A stretch of DNA of 56,556 nt from Lachnospiraceae bacterium (lineage in GTDB: Bacteria; Bacillota; Clostridia; Lachnospirales; Lachnospiraceae). The first letter of the stretch is position 1. Each line of letters opens with the position of its first letter. A program made the position numbers and the translations under genes. The stretch spans positions 1 through 56,556 of the forward strand of contig JAFRXK010000035.1 of the NCBI GenBank assembly GCA_017442865.1, in the 5' to 3' direction. The notes under the pieces were generated by a model that did not search any database, had not been told where the DNA came from, and worked only from the letters and a program-made list of their open reading frames with translations. Below, piece after piece: positions 1 to 9,541 of this stretch.

Positions 1-3000
1 TGTATACTTTGTATCAAGCATACCAAACTTAACTGCTGCGCCTGATGCGTTATATACGCCGTATAATACTGCTGCCGATCCAGAATCTGTTCTTGAAATA
101 ATATCAACGCCTGTACCCTTGAATGTAAACTGTACCTGTGTGCCGTTTCCAAGTGCTGCGGCATGTCCAAGGCTGTCTGCATACTGGTTTTCATATTCTG
201 AATCATATCCGTAAAGGTCATCCCAGTTGTCTGACTGCTTAACAATACCTGTGCTGTCTACAACCTGTGGTGCATTTGCACTGTATGTTATAGCTCTTGC
301 AGATGTATCATTGTAGTATGAGAAGTTATCCTCATAGTAAACAACATTTGCAGGAAGGATTGTTACCTTTGATGTCATGATTGGTGTAGCATTTGATGAA
401 TCTAATGTAGCTCCATTCTCTGTACCTGCTCTTACAACCTGTGATGCATAGTAGAATGTATCTGTTGTATCAAGGAACTTGTCTAATGCATAAATGTAAT
501 GTGCATATCTGTTGTTAGCCTTGTCTGTTACCTTTGCCTTGCCATAGCCGTTATTGCCTGTAACAGTTTCTGCAACCGTAAGACCTGCTGCTGTGGCTGT
601 ATACTTACTTGCTATCTGTGAATTATTATTTGGAGCCGTTGAAAGAGCTGATTCCCAAACCCTTTCTGCCTCGTCAAGGCTGAACTTGTCGTTTGCAAAC
701 AGGTCATACTCGTCATCTGAACGAAGCTCTACAGGAATACCGTAATCAACTACGTATACATCATCATTGCCTCTGTATTTGTTTACTTCAATTTCATATT
801 CACTGTTTGAACCGTCACTGAATGTAATAACGAACTTATCCTTAAATGCCTCTGTCTGAGGATTGCTCTTATATGTAAGCTTTCCTGCGTTATCAAATGT
901 AAATGTGCCGCCAAATGCACTTCTGAAATCATTAACATTACTGTATGTTGTACCATTGTACTTAATTGAGAAGTTGCTGTTTGCAAGTGCTGCTGCATAG
1001 TCATATGACTGACCTACAAATTCAGCATCAAGCGGAATCTCAACAGGTGTTCCCATCTCAGCAAAGAACGCGTCTGATGCTGAAAGCTTAATCGGAACGA
1101 AGTTGAACTCAATCTTAAGGTTTGAATCGTAAAGACCACGCTCCATGTAGAATACTGTAAGCTGATGCTTTGAATTCTCAGCAAGCTTAAGCCATTCTTT
1201 ATACTCCGTATTTGCAACGCCTGTAAGAGCATCATTTACCATCTTATGAGCAGTATTTACTGTTACATTACCTGTTGTAAAGTTAATCTCACCCGTTGCT
1301 CTACCATGTGAACCACCCATATCAAGGGCTAATCTACCGTCTACGAATACCCAGAGGTCATCATCTCCTGAGAAACGGAATACTACGTCATCATTTGTTG
1401 ACGGCTTGATATCTGCAGCCGGTGTACCTGATCGATATACGCCTACATTGAGGGTTGTATTCCATGTCTTACCATAGAACTTAATCTGATTTGTAGCGCT
1501 GTCAACATGAAGAGGGAATAATAATGTACCGTTAGCATTCTGAACTTCTCTCTTGTTGCCATCGAAATCTGCTGTATTCCATGTACCTACTGATGCGTTG
1601 TTCTCATAGTTCTCATAATCGCCTGTAAGTCTCTCTGAACCATCTCCGGCTCTGTAGCGTGTGTACATATATCCGCCGCCATTTGACTGTGTAACAGCAA
1701 GTATATAATCACCAGGCTGAAGCGTGTTGTCAAGTGTAACTGTCACCCAGCCTTCATTTCCGCTATTGCTTAAATTAGCTGCCCCATTTGAAGCTAAAGG
1801 AGTAGCTCCTGTCGAATCTACACTCTTTGCAGGTATTGTGAAAGGAATATCCATTCTGGCACCAAAGCCAAAGTTTGTTGTAGCGTCAGTAGTTGCTCTG
1901 TCGCCAATACTCTTTGCATATGTTGTAGCAGCTCCCCTTGTATTGAATGGGAAGAAACCTGCATAATCATCCGTTAAGTTTTTAATCTGAGCTCCTGATG
2001 ATGAATCGTATACAAGCTTGCCGTCGCTGCCCATATATACGTTATCCTCTCCGCTTCTTGAATCGAATATATAATATCCGTTTCCTTCATCACGGAACGG
2101 GAATGCTATAGGATTTGTTCTTGAACCGAACTTCTGGGCTCTTCCTGTTAAGAAGCTGTCATGGAAGAACGGAATGATTACATTGTTCTCTGATGAAAGA
2201 AGATCACCGCCTGTTGATAAATACTCATTTACCATGCCCTGGATAGGTGCGCCAACGAGTGCTCCGTTCCAGTCATTATTATATCCTGTTCCAGCCGGGT
2301 TATGGTTGTAATACCATGTTGTATTATCAACACCATACTTGCCTGAGCCTCCTATATCATTAAGGAAGCCAAATAAAGCACCTTCCCATGCATATACGCC
2401 CTGCTTTCCCTGTGTTCTGTCTCCAAATGCGCCAAGTACAAGCGGATGACCCATCTTGCCATTGCCTGCATAATATGTCATGATATCTCTGTCAATGTTT
2501 GTGAACTGATTCCACCATCCGTCACCGCCGCCCGGTAAATAGTTGTACATAACTGCAGGAACAGTGATAAGTGTGTTCTTGCCATTGTTCTGGTCTTCCA
2601 TCTCATCAATAACGACTGTCGGATCCGTATATGGGATGCTTGAACCAGGTGTACCATAGACGCTGCCCGGATTACCTGCCGGCTCTGTAAGTGCATCAGA
2701 GTTTGCAATAGTTCCCTCAAATACCTTGTTACCATCAAGGCTTCTATTCAGCCACTGATACTTCACAATGCCATCAGACTGTCCGATTACAACAAAAGTC
2801 AGACCGCTTGTAGCTGTAGTAGAATCGTTCCAAATATTATATGGATCATCCCATGTATCGTATGTCATCTGACGACCGCCAGCTGCAAGTACATCAGCTC
2901 TTGTAGATGTTGTTGAAAAACTTCCACTGTAATTTTCAATAATATATGCGTCTACATAACCTACAGTGCCGTTGAAGTCCTCACGGCTCTTAAATGTAGC

Positions 3001-3717
3001 CGGTGTTGCAGGTGCCGGTGTACCCCATGTACCTACGCCATTGTCTGTAGCGGTATATGTTGTTGAGTCTCCTCTTCCGGTTGCATTCCATGAATTCCAG
3101 CCTCCGTCTGAATAGCTTGGACCTCTTCTGAATGTAACTGTATCAGCAGCATCAATTGTAGCTGTCCAGTGTGTCTCATCTACCTTTGTCATATTCACGT
3201 TATTTGCCGTGAAATATGCTGTAACGCCATCATTTGCTCCTGAAAGCCAGTGACTGCCTGTTCCATCCACCAATGTTACAGTAATCTGGTTTGCCGGTGA
3301 TATGCTTTCGCCGGCTGCCGCTTCTGCCTCTGAGCGAGATGTATAAAGTGTTTCTGTGTCGTTTTTATAAACAACGTAAAATTCAGAACCAACATTATTG
3401 GCGTTGAAAGTTTTATCACAGCCTCTTCCTCCGCCAGTTTCCTGAACATAGCCATCAAAGCTATTTGAATTAAGATCAGCAGACCACCATCCATTGGTAC
3501 CGCTTACTTTTGATAAGGCAATACCAGGCCATGCGCCCGGCTCAATGCCATTCCAGCCCCAAAGATTTGCACTTGAAAAATCATCGGCATGAAAATAAAT
3601 AGTTGTATTTGCAGCCTTAGCCTTCTGTGCAAATGGTGCAAGATTAATGATACTTAAGCAGCATACCACTGCGAGTACCCACGCGAGAGTTTTCTCCCAA
3701 AGTTTTCTTCTTTGCAT
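1..3717 (-). CDS. Large secreted surface protein with CBM26-like and fibro-slime domains (partial)
   Basis: The frame is open for 1239 codons and runs off the left edge, so the C-terminus is missing. The start at 3717 follows a strong AAGGAAGGTGG site. Residues 1-35 form a signal peptide (basic start, hydrophobic core, AKA before the predicted cut). Residues about 38-125 resemble a starch-binding CBM26-type module (TTIYFHADDF, GAWPGIALS), and about 143-235 look like a second related module. A fibro-slime (PA14-like) domain lies near residues 660-870, marked by SGDDDLWVFVDGRLALDMGG, the family hallmark. The remainder is Ser/Thr/Asn/Gly-rich, beta-type sequence. It is probably a wall-attached or released adhesin that binds glycans, perhaps starch; the anchor would lie outside the window. 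The domain calls rest on motif recognition and the substrate is an inference. Confidence 0.85.
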   Translation of the reverse strand, partial: MQRRKLWEKTLAWVLAVVCCLSIINLAPFAQKAKAANTTIYFHADDFSSANLWGWNGIEPGAWPGIALSKVSGTNGWWSADLNSNSFDGYVQETGGGRGCDKTFNANNVGSEFYVVYKNDTETLYTSRSEAEAAAGESISPANQITVTLVDGTGSHWLSGANDGVTAYFTANNVNMTKVDETHWTATIDAADTVTFRRGPSYSDGGWNSWNATGRGDSTTYTATDNGVGTWGTPAPATPATFKSREDFNGTVGYVDAYIIENYSGSFSTTSTRADVLAAGGRQMTYDTWDDPYNIWNDSTTATSGLTFVVIGQSDGIVKYQWLNRSLDGNKVFEGTIANSDALTEPAGNPGSVYGTPGSSIPYTDPTVVIDEMEDQNNGKNTLITVPAVMYNYLPGGGDGWWNQFTNIDRDIMTYYAGNGKMGHPLVLGAFGDRTQGKQGVYAWEGALFGFLNDIGGSGKYGVDNTTWYYNHNPAGTGYNNDWNGALVGAPIQGMVNEYLSTGGDLLSSENNVIIPFFHDSFLTGRAQKFGSRTNPIAFPFRDEGNGYYIFDSRSGEDNVYMGSDGKLVYDSSSGAQIKNLTDDYAGFFPFNTRGAATTYAKSIGDRATTDATTNFGFGARMDIPFTIPAKSVDSTGATPLASNGAANLSNSGNEGWVTVTLDNTLQPGDYILAVTQSNGGGYMYTRYRAGDGSERLTGDYENYENNASVGTWNTADFDGNKREVQNANGTLLFPLHVDSATNQIKFYGKTWNTTLNVGVYRSGTPAADIKPSTNDDVVFRFSGDDDLWVFVDGRLALDMGGSHGRATGEINFTTGNVTVNTAHKMVNDALTGVANTEYKEWLKLAENSKHQLTVFYMERGLYDSNLKIEFNFVPIKLSASDAFFAEMGTPVEIPLDAEFVGQSYDYAAALANSNFSIKYNGTTYSNVNDFRSAFGGTFTFDNAGKLTYKSNPQTEAFKDKFVITFSDGSNSEYEIEVNKYRGNDDVYVVDYGIPVELRSDDEYDLFANDKFSLDEAERVWESALSTAPNNNSQIASKYTATAAGLTVAETVTGNNGYGKAKVTDKANNRYAHYIYALDKFLDTTDTFYYASQVVRAGTENGATLDSSNATPIMTSKVTILPANVVYYEDNFSYYNDTSARAITYSANAPQVVDSTGIVKQSDNWDDLYGYDSEYENQYADSLGHAAALGNGTQVQFTFKGTGVDIISRTDSGSAAVLYGVYNASGAAVKFGMLDTKYT

Positions 3718-3862
3718 TAAAAACCACCTTCCTTTATTTTTATAATACTTTCCTCAAGAAACCTTTTTGATTTCACTAAAAGCTTTTAGTTATCTGATGT
3801 AACATAAACCTACTAAAGCTTTAACCCCTTCATACTTGATTTCCCGATACATTATCAACTTT

Positions 3863-3891
3863 ATTATAGAGCCTTTGATAATTTAAATCAA
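3863..3891 (-). promoter_or_regulatory. SigA-type promoter of the surface-protein gene
   Basis: Read on the minus strand, TTGATT (3886-3891) is followed after 17 bases by a perfect TATAAT (3863-3868). It sits about 140 bases upstream of the start at 3717, giving a long leader. The match is close to the vegetative consensus; no transcript data support it. Confidence 0.65.
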
Positions 3892-4085
3892 TATTATTTC
3901 TCATGCAAAATCATACAATTTAAAAATGCTTTTTTAGTCACTTTACACAAAAAACACTTGTTTTACTACATGTTTTACTAGATAAAACGTTTAAGTTATT
4001 CGTGTAACTATATGCTTTTGAACGAATTCTTTCGCTCTGCATTTTGCCTTGTTTTTATATACAAAGTACTTGTTATTTTAACAGC

Positions 4086-4133
4086 GGGCGGCGCACAGCA
4101 TACCTCTCTTTATTCATACGCTGTGCGCCGCCC
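4086..4133. terminator. GC-rich 14-bp inverted repeat, possible terminator
   Basis: GGGCGGCGCACAGC (4086-4099) pairs perfectly with GCTGTGCGCCGCCC (4120-4133) across a 20-base loop. It lies downstream of the Rpn gene and its duplicated tail on the minus strand. Neither flank has a clean T run, so efficient intrinsic termination is not certain. The rest of 3718-4267 is A+T-rich spacer in which I see only the surface-protein promoter. Confidence 0.5.
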
Positions 4134-4267
4134 CATAAAACAATTATTTAACAACGCAGCTTAAATTATTGTGTCTGTGTTGTAATACACAGCTCTAATT
4201 ATGATATAGCTGCTTAAATTTTACTTTGTGCAATCTTCGCACAGTTATCTTATTTTCATATATGTAT

Positions 4268-4582
4268 TTACGCTATGCCGTATTCCTCGTACAGGCTTTC
4301 CTTATACGCCTTGTCATTTATGGCGCGCATCAGATCCTCCTGCCTCATATCGCCCAAAAGCTTCGATGCCAGTTCGGCAAAACGCACCTCACCTTCGGCA
4401 CGACCTTTCTCTATGCCTTCTATACGGCCTTCCTCTCTGCCCTTCTCTATGCCTTCTATACGGCCTTCCTCTCTGAACGCATTGATATGCGCTTCCTCAT
4501 CATATTCAAATAATATCATCTCCCGCACCTTTGCTCTGTGTTTTATTAATATATCCTTTAGTATATTATGCTCTATGCAGTA
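4268..4582 (-). pseudogene. Duplicated 3' end of the Rpn nuclease gene
   Basis: This is a near-identical copy of the last ~104 codons of the gene at 4586-5539, placed directly behind that gene's stop. The reading frame is open from the duplication junction to a stop at 4268. It encodes the charged GRIEG/EKGREEG repeat region and the same YGIA end, but lacks the nuclease core and has no ribosome binding site. It contains fewer repeat units than the parent (312 against 348 bases). An internal Met could give an ~86-residue peptide; I regard it as a non-functional fragment. Confidence 0.8.
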
Positions 4583-4936
4583 CGCCTACGCTATGCCGTA
4601 TTCCTCGTACAGGCTTTCCTTATACGCCTTGTCATTTATGGCGCGCATCAGATCCTCCTGCCTCATATCGCCCAAAAGCTTCGATGCCAGTTCGGCGAAA
4701 CGCACCTCACCTTCGGCACGGCCTTCTATCTTGCCTTCCTCTCTGCCCTTCTCTATGCCTTCTATCCTGCCTTCTATACGGCCTTCCTCTCTGCCCTTCT
4801 CTATGCCTTCTATACGGCCTTCCTCTCTGAACGCATTGATATGCGCTTCCTCATCATATTCAAATAATATCATCTCCCGCACCTCCGCTCTGTGTTTTAT
4901 TAATATATCCTTTAGTATATTATGCTCTATGCAGTA
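4271..4936 (-). repeat. Direct tandem duplication of a gene 3' end
   Basis: Segments 4271-4582 and 4589-4936 are two copies of one unit, running from CGCTATGCCG to CTCTATGCAGTA with only scattered differences. The length difference of 36 bases comes from the number of internal GCCTTCTATAC / CCTTCCTCTCTG units, which code for the Gly-Arg-Ile-Glu-type repeats. The high identity suggests a recent event. The low-complexity inner repeats also create long open frames on the opposite strand, which I do not call as genes. Confidence 0.85.
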
Positions 4937-5539
4937 GTCTATGGCAAGCTCTACCGCCTGCCCTATGTCATGGCATTCGTCATCGAATATCCTGACGCGC
5001 TCCACAAACTCCGAATACTCCCAGAGCTTGCGGCAGCTTCTTAACAGCTCCTCGTTGTGCCCCGCATTTATGTTGTACTGCACCGCCTCGCATTCAAGGC
5101 ACGGCTTCTTTCCTCCTGCACTGTCAAACGCGTCCGAAAGCCGCAGCACCCTCACATCCTCCTCCTTTCGCGTACCGTTGTAAAACACTATGTACTGCGG
5201 GGTCGGAAGTTTTATCTGCACCGACGAGTACGGTGCCAGGTGCCGCGACGACATATACGCCTTGTACATGTCCGCAAAATACATAAGCCCCCTCACCGGG
5301 ATATTCGGGTTGAATGTGCTCTGGTGCTCGTACAGGTTCATGACATTTCTTATAAGAAACGAGGCGTCATTCTTAATGTGTATGTAGACGACATCCTCCA
5401 GCGTCGTGACCTCAAGCTCTTCGGGGTTGTCATACGAAGAGCCGTTCACAGCATTATATAAGCTGAGAAGCTCTGCCTTCTCCCTGAAAATGAACCTGAA
5501 AAGCGTGTCCTTGTAGTTTCTGTTTATCATTTTCTCCAT
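4586..5539 (-). CDS. Rpn family recombination-promoting nuclease / PD-(D/E)XK putative transposase
   Basis: A 317-residue protein with the architecture of the Rpn (transposase_31-like, PDDEXK) family. The N-terminal half carries the nuclease fold, with the acidic KNDASF segment and the E-x-Q-like element YEHQST near residues 57-75. The C-terminal third is a charged stretch of GRIEG and EKGREEG repeats (about residues 238-275) followed by a helical tail, both typical of the family. Characterised Rpn proteins cleave DNA and raise RecA-independent recombination, and related proteins have been tied to phage defence. The start follows GGAGATGTAAGAC-ATG. Its 3' end is duplicated immediately downstream, and a further C-terminal relative lies at 5881-6201. 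Active-site integrity was judged by eye only. Confidence 0.8.
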   Translation of the reverse strand: MEKMINRNYKDTLFRFIFREKAELLSLYNAVNGSSYDNPEELEVTTLEDVVYIHIKNDASFLIRNVMNLYEHQSTFNPNIPVRGLMYFADMYKAYMSSRHLAPYSSVQIKLPTPQYIVFYNGTRKEEDVRVLRLSDAFDSAGGKKPCLECEAVQYNINAGHNEELLRSCRKLWEYSEFVERVRIFDDECHDIGQAVELAIDYCIEHNILKDILIKHRAEVREMILFEYDEEAHINAFREEGRIEGIEKGREEGRIEGRIEGIEKGREEGKIEGRAEGEVRFAELASKLLGDMRQEDLMRAINDKAYKESLYEEYGIA

Positions 5540-5880
5540 GTCTTACATCTCCATTTTACAATAATATTTGTGCTGCTGCAACCGATTGTGGTTAAGAAAT
5601 CTTAGAATTTGAGATTTTATCTTCTCTTTAAATTTAGAATTGATTAAGAATGATTCTTTTTTCTTAAATCAGCAGAATCGATTGATACGTTCCGGCGATT
5701 TGCCGCTATTATCATGGAGTATCTTTTAGATTGTTCAGAAAAATATCTTGAAATTTATTATCAGAATCGTGTTTTAGTTTTTATGATTCATACTTTATCT
5801 TTTGTATTTTGCTTTTATTTAACATTTGTTCTTTAAAAAAATATCCTTGAGTAAAATCATTACCCGACCTTATAGTATGC
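5540..5880. other. A+T-rich spacer without recognisable gene
   Basis: Between the full Rpn gene and the Rpn remnant. It contains several runs of T and an imperfect inverted element around AATTTAGAATTGATTAAG. I see no coding frame with a ribosome binding site and no clear terminator or promoter. Confidence 0.5.
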
Positions 5881-6201
5881 CTAACCGAACATATTATAAG
5901 ACAGTTCTTCAATGCCATACTCCTTGCAAAGCTTTTCGCGATAATCAATATCTTCTACTGCACGGACAAAATCTTCTTCTCTCTTATCATCATAAAGCTT
6001 CTTTGCAAGCCGGGCAAACCTTTCTTCGCCTTCGCGACTAACAGCTTTTAAGCGAAGCTCTTCTTGATATTCCCAGAACAGAATGTCCCTTATCTCTTGT
6101 CTGTTATTAGTAAGCTCATCCCTCAAGATATTATTTTCAATGCAGTCATCTATCGCTTTGTCAATAAAATGAATATTATTGCTGCCATCTTTATCGCTCA
6201 T
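5881..6201 (-). pseudogene. C-terminal remnant of a second Rpn-like protein
   Basis: Encodes 106 residues from MSDKDGSNN to YNMFG. They align with the tail of the Rpn protein upstream (a conserved EHNIL/ENNIL-type segment, the MILFEY/ILFWEY stretch, the FAxLAxKL and AVEDIDYREKLCKEYGIEE regions), but the nuclease half is absent. Despite this, the ATG at 6201 is preceded by a perfect AAGGAGGTGTG site at normal spacing, so the fragment may be translated. The frame also extends upstream to about 6261. It could be a dead copy, or a free tail domain able to pair with full-length Rpn proteins; internal starts that yield tail-only products are known in some Rpn genes. I favour decay. Confidence 0.6.
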
Positions 6202-6272
6202 ATCAACACACCTCCTTCCCTGTATGGTATTTATAAACAACTGACATTCACTAAATGTCAATCATTTATTAG

Positions 6273-6494
6273 AATTGTATAATTGCTTACAAAAGGAAAG
6301 AACTAAAACTATCTCAAAGAGCATTATCAGACCTTTGTGAGCTTGAAGGCTTATCAATAGATAAAAATGCAATTCAGAGAATTGAAGCCGGCAAAAGATT
6401 TGTTACTGATATTGAGTTAATTTATTTTTCAAAAATACTGGGGATAACATATGAAGAGTTATTAAATGTAGGCGATGGCTTTTTTCCTCGCTAA
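6273..6494 (+). pseudogene. XRE-type HTH regulator lacking its start
   Basis: The frame after a TAG at 6270-6272 reads IIAYKRKELKLSQRALS, then IDKNAIQRIEAGKRFVTDIE and LGITYEELL, ending at 6494. This is a helix-turn-helix domain of the Cro/CI (XRE) class. No ATG, GTG or TTG with a ribosome binding site exists at the N-terminus, so the first few codons appear lost where the sequence meets the Rpn remnant on the other strand. Probably a dead gene of about 75 residues. Confidence 0.6.
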
Positions 6495-6616
6495 ACCTAA
6501 GACTTCAAAACTTCATTTCACTGATAAAAAGAGCAAGTTCAAAAAACTTTTCAAGATTTCATTCCTCCACAAAAACAGAGCAGAGTCAAAGAACTATAAT
6601 TGAGATTTTTAAAGAC

Positions 6617-6647
6617 TGCACCCCTCCGTTTTCACGAGAGGGGTGCA
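6617..6647 (-). terminator. Terminator behind spoVG
   Basis: TGCACCCCTC (6617-6626) pairs with GAGGGGTGCA (6638-6647) with an 11-base loop. It lies about 45 bases past the spoVG stop and on the minus strand is followed by a T-containing stretch (AGTCTTTAAAAATC). It probably ends the glgC-glgD-spoVG transcript. Confidence 0.65.
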
Positions 6648-6691
6648 TTTAAAGAAAGATTTCAGAAATTATTTAAATTAAACATGACTTC

Positions 6692-6961
6692 TTATTCTTT
6701 CTCTTCGTCTAATGTACTTTCATACTTTTCTAATATTATCTTCTGCAAATTATTTCTAGTCTCAGTGTTGATTGGGTGCGCTATGTCCTTATATTCGCCA
6801 TCAGCACCTTTTCTGCTCGGCATAGCAACGAACATGCCCTTTGCTCCTTCAATAATCTTAATGTCATGTACAACAAATACTTCATCAATAGTTATTGAAG
6901 CTGTTGCCTTAAGTTTTCCTTCGTTGTCCACCTTGCGTACTCTAATGTCTGTAATCTGCAT
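6692..6961 (-). CDS. spoVG: Septation / RNA-binding regulator SpoVG
   Basis: Eighty-nine residues beginning [11 protein letters not shown], with the family block [17 protein letters not shown] and the [19 protein letters not shown] segment; length and motifs fit SpoVG throughout. Homologues in Bacillus and Staphylococcus bind RNA and DNA and affect septation, capsule and virulence genes. The start follows GAGGAGATAATTATT-ATG. The gene lies 50 bases behind glgD on the same strand with little room for a separate promoter, so it is probably co-transcribed with glgC-glgD and ends at the hairpin at 6617-6647. Placement behind glycogen genes is unusual compared with the Bacillus locus. Confidence 0.95.
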   Translation of the reverse strand: MQITDIRVRKVDNEGKLKATASITIDEVFVVHDIKIIEGAKGMFVAMPSRKGADGEYKDIAHPINTETRNNLQKIILEKYESTLDEEKE

Positions 6962-7011
6962 AATAATTATCTCCTCATACTCATTTTATCTTTTTGAAAT
7001 AATAAGCGTTA

Positions 7012-8139
7012 TTATTTCCACTTATTATAACGTTCGTTTTTCTCTACAATAACCTTGATGTCATTGATATCGCTATAGTACTTGCTGTTAGCATTGATTG
7101 TTCCATGGCTTTCTACTATACAATTCTCAATCACAGAATTGTCACCGATGTAAACATCATTCAATATAATCGAGTTCTTAATAACGCAGTTGCTTCCAAC
7201 ATATACTTTCTTGAAAAGCACTGAATTCTCAACCGAACCATTGATTATACATCCGCTTGCAGCAAGACTGTTCTTCATAGATGCCCCCGGGTTGTACTTT
7301 GCAGGCGGATTGTCGTCCACCTTTGTATGAATGTCTGGATATTCCCTGAAGAAAAATTCTCTTACCTCAGGCTTTAAGAAGTCCATATTGGTTCTGAAGT
7401 ATGCGTCAACAGTTCCAATATTGCTCCAGTAGCTGTCCATACTGTAAGCATACATATTCCTGTCTGACTTGTGTCTTATAAGAATATCCCTTACAAAATC
7501 GGTCTTGCCACGGGCTGCACACTCCTCCAGAAGGTCTATAAGATGACGTCTTCTTAAAACATATATACCACAGGATACATCTCCCTCTACCGCCTCTGAC
7601 GGTTTCTCAATAAAGTCTGTTATCCTGCCGTCCTCGTCATACTGGACATATCCGTATCTGTCATATTCATTCATGACATCCATCTTCTTACATACCACAG
7701 TAAGGTCTGATTTCTTTGAAATATGATATTCCAGTACCTTATCATAATCGAGCTTATATATGCCGTCGCCGCTTGCAATAATTACATATGGCTCATGGCT
7801 GTTCTTTAAGAAATTAATGTTCTGGTACATGGAATCCGCTGTTCCGCGATACCAGTCGCCGTTGTCCGCTATCCTGTATGGCGCCATGACAAACAGACCG
7901 CCCTGCTTTCTTCCGAAATCCCACCACTTTGATGAATTCAAATGCTCATTAAGCGACATAAGGTTGTCCTGCGTAATTACCGCAACCTTCTGTATATGAG
8001 AATTCGACATGCTGCTGAGCGCAAAATCTATAGCACGATAGCTTCCCGCTACCGGCATGGCTGCCGTAGCTCTCTTGAGCGTAAGCTCTCTCATGTTTCT
8101 GTTGTATCCGCCCGCTAAAATAATACCTACCGCTCTCAT
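7012..8139 (-). CDS. glgD: GlgD, glucose-1-phosphate adenylyltransferase regulatory-type subunit
   Basis: A 375-residue nucleotidyltransferase paralogue of GlgC. The N-terminus [18 protein letters not shown] is a degenerate version of the pyrophosphorylase loop (GGQGSRL in GlgC), which is typical of GlgD. The C-terminus carries left-handed beta-helix hexapeptide repeats. In Firmicutes GlgD forms a hetero-complex with GlgC and modulates ADP-glucose synthesis. The chosen ATG at 8139 overlaps the glgC stop as ATGA and has an AGGTGAT ribosome binding site inside the glgC end, so translation is probably coupled. A TTG six bases upstream is less likely. Confidence 0.95.
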   Translation of the reverse strand: MRAVGIILAGGYNRNMRELTLKRATAAMPVAGSYRAIDFALSSMSNSHIQKVAVITQDNLMSLNEHLNSSKWWDFGRKQGGLFVMAPYRIADNGDWYRGTADSMYQNINFLKNSHEPYVIIASGDGIYKLDYDKVLEYHISKKSDLTVVCKKMDVMNEYDRYGYVQYDEDGRITDFIEKPSEAVEGDVSCGIYVLRRRHLIDLLEECAARGKTDFVRDILIRHKSDRNMYAYSMDSYWSNIGTVDAYFRTNMDFLKPEVREFFFREYPDIHTKVDDNPPAKYNPGASMKNSLAASGCIINGSVENSVLFKKVYVGSNCVIKNSIILNDVYIGDNSVIENCIVESHGTINANSKYYSDINDIKVIVEKNERYNKWK

Positions 8140-9410
8140 ACACAATCACCTGCCTTAATGATATATCCTCCGCTTGGAAGGTATCCGTCAGGATAATCCT
8201 CCGGTACGGTCTCTCCTGAAATCGCAACATTCTTTCCTATCGTCACGTTTGCAGGAATGGTTGTATGCTCTCCGACGGTTACTATATCAAATGTATAGAC
8301 TCTCTTGTCGTACTGGCTCTCGGCATATTCGCCCATGCCCATCTTAACATTGTCTCCGATAACTACATCATCCGATATAATAGCCTTTTCAATGACTGCT
8401 CCGTCACCTATGACAACATTGTCCATAATGATGGAATCACGTACAACCGCACCCTTGCCTATCGTTACGCCGCAGCCGATAATTGAATGATATACGTCTC
8501 CGTTTATCTCGCTTCCCTCGCTGATAAGGCTCCGGTCAACATTTGACTCTGCCGAAATGTACTGTGGCGGAAGCACATCGCACTTCGTGTAAATATTCCA
8601 GTAGCTGTCATAAAGATTGAATACAGGAACAAGGTCTACCAGCTCCATGTTTGCCTCCCAGTACGAACCGAGCGTACCTACATCCTTCCAGTAGCCCTCA
8701 AACTGGTATGCAAATATACGCTTTCCATTCTCGTGACAGTATGGAATAATATGCTTTCCGAAGTCACACGCCGGCTGCTCCGAAAGCTTTATAAGCGCTT
8801 CCTTAAGCACCGGCCAGCTGAAGATGTAGATACCCATGGAAGCAAGATTGCTTCTAGGATTCTTCGGCTTCTCCTCGAACTCAAGTATCTTCTTGTTCTC
8901 ATCCGTAATAACTACGCCAAATCGACTTGCTTCTTCCCAAGGCACAGGTATTGAAGCAATGGTAATGTCAGCATTATTTGCCTTGTGGTAGCTAAGCATC
9001 GTCTCATAATCCATCTTATATATATGGTCGCCGGATAATATAAGTACATAATCCGGATTAAATGAATCCATATAATCAATGTTCTGATAAATAGCATTAG
9101 CTGTTCCGGTATACCACTCGCTGTTTGTACTCTTCTCATATGGCGGGAGTACGCTTACTCCACCGATATTCTTGTCCAAATCCCAAGGAATACCTATGCC
9201 AATATGTGAGTTCAGCCTTAACGGCTGATACTGGGTCAGAACGCCTACCGTGTCAATACCGGAATTAATACAGTTACTGAGCGGAAAATCAATAATTCTG
9301 TATTTACCCCCAAATGCAACTGCCGGTTTTGCAACCTTGGCAGTAAGCACTCCAAGACGGCTGCCTTGTCCTCCCGCAAGAAGCATGGCTATCATCTCTT
9401 TTTTAATCAC
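8136..9410 (-). CDS. glgC: Glucose-1-phosphate adenylyltransferase catalytic subunit
   Basis: A 424-residue enzyme making ADP-glucose from ATP and glucose-1-phosphate, the committed step of glycogen synthesis. The N-terminal loop [15 protein letters not shown] is intact, followed by [19 protein letters not shown] and the [11 protein letters not shown] metal/substrate segment; hexapeptide repeats form the C-terminus. The start is taken as GTG at 9410 (VIKKEMIAM), five bases after AGAGGTG; an upstream GTG at 9425 is open but lacks its own site. It is first gene of the glgC-glgD-spoVG unit and divergent from asnS. Confidence 0.96.
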   Translation of the reverse strand: MIKKEMIAMLLAGGQGSRLGVLTAKVAKPAVAFGGKYRIIDFPLSNCINSGIDTVGVLTQYQPLRLNSHIGIGIPWDLDKNIGGVSVLPPYEKSTNSEWYTGTANAIYQNIDYMDSFNPDYVLILSGDHIYKMDYETMLSYHKANNADITIASIPVPWEEASRFGVVITDENKKILEFEEKPKNPRSNLASMGIYIFSWPVLKEALIKLSEQPACDFGKHIIPYCHENGKRIFAYQFEGYWKDVGTLGSYWEANMELVDLVPVFNLYDSYWNIYTKCDVLPPQYISAESNVDRSLISEGSEINGDVYHSIIGCGVTIGKGAVVRDSIIMDNVVIGDGAVIEKAIISDDVVIGDNVKMGMGEYAESQYDKRVYTFDIVTVGEHTTIPANVTIGKNVAISGETVPEDYPDGYLPSGGYIIKAGDCV

Positions 9411-9451
9411 ATTATCACCTCTCACCGCATATTTTGTTTGTTAATAGTTAA

Positions 9452-9480
9452 AGTATACCATAGTTCTAATTATAAATAAA
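9452..9480 (-). promoter_or_regulatory. Probable glgC promoter
   Basis: On the minus strand TATACT (9452-9457) has TTTATT (9475-9480) 17 bases upstream. The -10 is good and the -35 is weak. It lies about 42 bases before the glgC start. Confidence 0.45.
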
Positions 9481-9541
9481 CAAAAGATTTAACTTTTTGC
9501 ATTCTTTTTTATACATTTTACATTATAAATCGAACAACTTA

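Noticed and set aside
783..3494. Short open frames on both strands inside the surface-protein region
   Set aside because: They are out-of-frame shadows of the 1239-codon open frame, without ribosome binding sites.
4226..4937. Long open frames on the plus strand rich in Leu, Pro and Cys
   Set aside because: They are the reverse side of the GRIEG-type repeats of the Rpn gene and its copy, have no ribosome binding sites and no recognisable domain.
5057..5461. 134-codon frame on the plus strand opposite the Rpn gene
   Set aside because: It mirrors the conserved nuclease-coding frame, is rich in Arg/His/Val as antisense frames often are, and has no ribosome binding site.
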